Assembly (NCBI GenBank): GCA_945494195.1
Contig: CALYVJ010000084.1
Span: forward strand, 1-6,890
Length of the DNA stretch: 6,890 nt
Source of the DNA: an uncultured Selenomonas sp.
GTDB taxonomy: Bacteria; Bacillota; Negativicutes; Selenomonadales; Selenomonadaceae
Direction: 5' to 3'
Positions 5,160-6,890 of this stretch are shown piece by piece. Position 1 is the first letter of the stretch; the number at the start of each line of letters is the position of its first letter. The notes under the pieces were generated by a model that worked only from the letters and a program-made list of their open reading frames with translations, ran no database searches and was not told the DNA's origin. A program made the position numbers and the translations under genes.

Positions 5160-6715
5160 AGGTATCGTTAAGCAAGGAAATGCGGGAAATCGACAAGGTT
5201 TCCTTCGAACAATATGGTTTGCCAGCTGTGGTGCTGATGGAAAATGCCGGCCATCGTGTGGCAGAAGCAGTGGACTCGCTCGTAAAAGGGGTGGCAGGGA
5301 AGACAATATGTGTGTTGGCTGGCAGTGGCAACAACGGGGGGGACGCCCTTTGTGCTGCTCGCCATATCCAGAATATGGGTGCGAAGATAAAGTTGTTCCT
5401 AGTGGGGGATAGTACGCATTTTTCGGAAGCAGCTATGGTCATGTATCGTGCGCTTAATGCGATGAAACTCGAAATGCATTCTTTGGAGAGCGATCGGGAT
5501 TGGGACCGCCTTCATTTTGCGTTGAAGTTTGCTGATGGTGCGTTAGATGGAATGCTGGGGACGGGATTTGAAGGAGAGCTGCGCAAGAAAAATCTGCGCG
5601 CGATTGAGGAACTCAATAATGCCGGCTGCCCTGTGCTGGCAATTGATATCCCCAGCGGGGTAGAAGCGGATACAGGAAAAATTTCTACAGTGGCGGTTAA
5701 GGCTGATAGGACGCTGGCCTTAGGCCTCCCGAAAATCGGGCATTTATTCAGCCCTGGAGCAGATATGACCGGAGAATTGATGGTGGATGATATTGGTATT
5801 CCCCGTGTATTGTTAGAAGGCAATTCGATAAAGCAGAATCTCCTCGATGATGCTGTAGCAGCGGAAATGTTGCCTGCACGGGAGCGTTCTGTCCATAAGG
5901 GGGCTTGTGGACGCATTCTTGTGGTGGCAGGATCCCGGGGGATGACAGGTGCGGCGGTGCTGGCGGCAAGCGCTGCCCTTCGGGCTGGAGCGGGGCTGGT
6001 TACGTTGGCAGTGCCGCAGAGTATCCATGCAACAGTGGAGGCAAAATTGACGGAGGTCATGACGACAGCGGTTCCGGAAACAGAAGATGGTGTGCTGGGG
6101 GGAGAGGCAGCTATTTCCTGCTTGCGGTCATTGGCCGAGTCTTATGATGCTGTGTTGATAGGGCCGGGCTTGGGACGGGCCGACCGCACGCAGGAATTGG
6201 TCCGGATTTTTGCTTCAAAAGTCAATAAACCGCTTATTTTGGATGCGGATGCGGTTTTTGCGTTCCAACGTCAGCCGAATGATTTGTGCAAGATGCAGCA
6301 GGTGCCGGTTTTGACGCCACATCTTGGCGAAATGGCAGGGCTTTTGGGAGTTACGGTTCCGGATCTTCGTGAGGCATTGGTTCCCATTGTACGGGAGGCA
6401 GCGGCAGAATATCAGAGTGTATTCGTAGTGAAGAGCGAATGCACGATGGTGGTCTATCCAGATGGCGATGTATTCTTTACGACGAAAGGAAATCCTGGCA
6501 TGGCGACGGCAGGTTCGGGTGACGTTCTGGCTGGTACAGTTGCTGGTTTGATGCGCCAAACGGAAAGTGCGCTAGCACCGATGCTGGGGGTATACCTGCA
6601 TGGATTGGCAGGAGATCTCGCTTACGCAGAAAAAGGCGAAGGTTTGATTGCTTCGGATATTCGGGAAAAATTGCCAGAAGCGCGCAGGATTTTGCGCAAG
6701 AATCAATTAGCTTGA
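5156..6715 (+). CDS. nnr: Bifunctional NAD(P)H-hydrate epimerase / ADP-dependent NAD(P)H-hydrate dehydratase
   Basis: This 519-residue cytoplasmic enzyme repairs NADHX and NADPHX, damaged hydrated forms of the nicotinamide cofactors. The N-terminal epimerase domain (YjeF_N, about 1-215) interconverts the R and S forms. It shows LSKEMREID, LMENAG (27-32), the loop GSGNNGGDA (56-64), GMLGTGFEG (132-140) and DIPSG (164-168). The C-terminal ribokinase-like dehydratase domain (about 230-515) uses ADP to restore NAD(P)H. It shows GSRGMTGAAVLA (259-270), GPGLG (336-340), LDADA (362-366), TPHLGEMAGLLG (387-398) and NPGMATAGSGDVLAG (446-460), in which Asp456 is the expected catalytic base. ATG 5156 overlaps the acpS stop (ATGA). 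Small deviations from the usual wording are GGDA rather than GGDG, and AGSGD rather than GGTGD. The 3' end overlaps a convergent gene. Confidence 0.95.
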   Translation: MKVSLSKEMREIDKVSFEQYGLPAVVLMENAGHRVAEAVDSLVKGVAGKTICVLAGSGNNGGDALCAARHIQNMGAKIKLFLVGDSTHFSEAAMVMYRALNAMKLEMHSLESDRDWDRLHFALKFADGALDGMLGTGFEGELRKKNLRAIEELNNAGCPVLAIDIPSGVEADTGKISTVAVKADRTLALGLPKIGHLFSPGADMTGELMVDDIGIPRVLLEGNSIKQNLLDDAVAAEMLPARERSVHKGACGRILVVAGSRGMTGAAVLAASAALRAGAGLVTLAVPQSIHATVEAKLTEVMTTAVPETEDGVLGGEAAISCLRSLAESYDAVLIGPGLGRADRTQELVRIFASKVNKPLILDADAVFAFQRQPNDLCKMQQVPVLTPHLGEMAGLLGVTVPDLREALVPIVREAAAEYQSVFVVKSECTMVVYPDGDVFFTTKGNPGMATAGSGDVLAGTVAGLMRQTESALAPMLGVYLHGLAGDLAYAEKGEGLIASDIREKLPEARRILRKNQLA

Positions 6716-6890
6716 TGGAACAGATGTCTTTTCAAAACGGATTGTGATTGCAAAAATATTGCATTTCCCTTCGACGACATGGCCCAGCTCGAAGTCATCC
6801 CAGGTCAGGCCCAGCTTCGCCTGATCGGGAACGCCTGCGCATTTCAGCTCTATGTCCCAGCGGCCATCAGGCAGCTGTTTCTTGAAGATG
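6707..6890 (-). CDS. Unrecognised protein, C-terminal 60 residues only
   Basis: Read on the minus strand, the frame is open from the right edge and ends with TAA at 6707-6709, overlapping the end of nnr by 9 bases in a tail-to-tail arrangement. The visible 60 residues include DGRWDIELKC, LGLTWDDFELGHVVEGKCN and IFAITIRFEK. They look like a compact, acidic, soluble beta-strand domain with aromatic and hydrophobic residues at regular intervals, ending in a short polar tail (TSVPSS). There is no membrane span or recognisable motif, and I do not assign a family. The plus-strand frame aligned codon-for-codon with it is also free of stops, but it has no start and directly follows the nnr stop, so I treat it as the shadow. 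The start of the gene is outside the window. Confidence 0.6.
   Translation of the reverse strand, partial: IFKKQLPDGRWDIELKCAGVPDQAKLGLTWDDFELGHVVEGKCNIFAITIRFEKTSVPSS

Noticed and set aside
4788..6060. Minus-strand frames of 134-182 residues under acpS and nnr
   Set aside because: They are antisense to two well-recognised genes, rich in Cys, Pro, Arg and Ser as shadow frames typically are, and have no start signals.
6741..6765. Small inverted repeat TGCAA/TTGCA near 6750 as a terminator for nnr
   Set aside because: The stem is only five base pairs, AT-rich, has no T-run after it, and lies within the minus-strand coding sequence.
6716..6890. Plus-strand open frame continuing after the nnr stop, suggesting an interrupted longer nnr
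   Set aside because: The Nnr domain is complete before the stop at normal family length, and the frame is the codon-aligned complement of the minus-strand gene.
1..6890. CRISPR, transposon, tRNA, riboswitch or phage/defence system
   Set aside because: No repeat arrays, terminal inverted repeats with transposase, tRNA-like cloverleaf, long structured leaders or defence-type genes were seen on reading both strands.

Overview
The window looks like chromosomal DNA from an anaerobic, flagellated member of the Firmicutes, most plausibly a Negativicute of the Selenomonas/Mitsuokella/Anaerovibrio type. This is inferred from gene content (anaerobic C4-dicarboxylate carrier, LarA-type racemase, MotAB with a peptidoglycan-binding MotB), strong purine-rich ribosome binding sites, frequent TTG starts and moderate GC content. 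No 16S or other decisive taxonomic marker is present.

Left third (1-1943): the 3' end of a DcuA-like C4-dicarboxylate transporter, a strong hairpin terminator, then a complete LarA-family nickel-pincer hydroxyacid racemase/epimerase. The racemase ends in a hairpin that it shares with a convergent LysR-type regulator. The setting suggests uptake of a dicarboxylate coupled to racemisation of a hydroxyacid, possibly malate. That is a hypothesis: the LarA catalytic residues are present but the substrate cannot be read from sequence, and the cofactor genes larB/C/E are not in the window.

Middle (1942-4757): lysR on the minus strand, a 235-base AT-rich divergent intergenic region carrying an extended -10 promoter for lysR overlapped by an inverted repeat, then motA-motB on the plus strand, encoding a complete flagellar stator pair, closed by a GC-rich terminator.

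Right third (4758-6890): acpS (holo-ACP synthase, TTG start) translationally coupled through ATGA to a bifunctional NAD(P)HX epimerase/dehydratase (nnr). The nnr 3' end overlaps by 9 bases a minus-strand gene that enters from the right edge. Only the last 60 codons of that gene are visible and I do not recognise it.

I see no tRNA or rRNA, CRISPR array, insertion sequence, phage gene or defence system. Most of the window is ordinary core metabolism and motility. The points most worth a second look are the dicarboxylate-linked LarA homologue, the terminator hairpins placed immediately before same-strand genes with no room for a promoter, the operator-like dyad on the lysR promoter, and the unassigned gene at the right edge.
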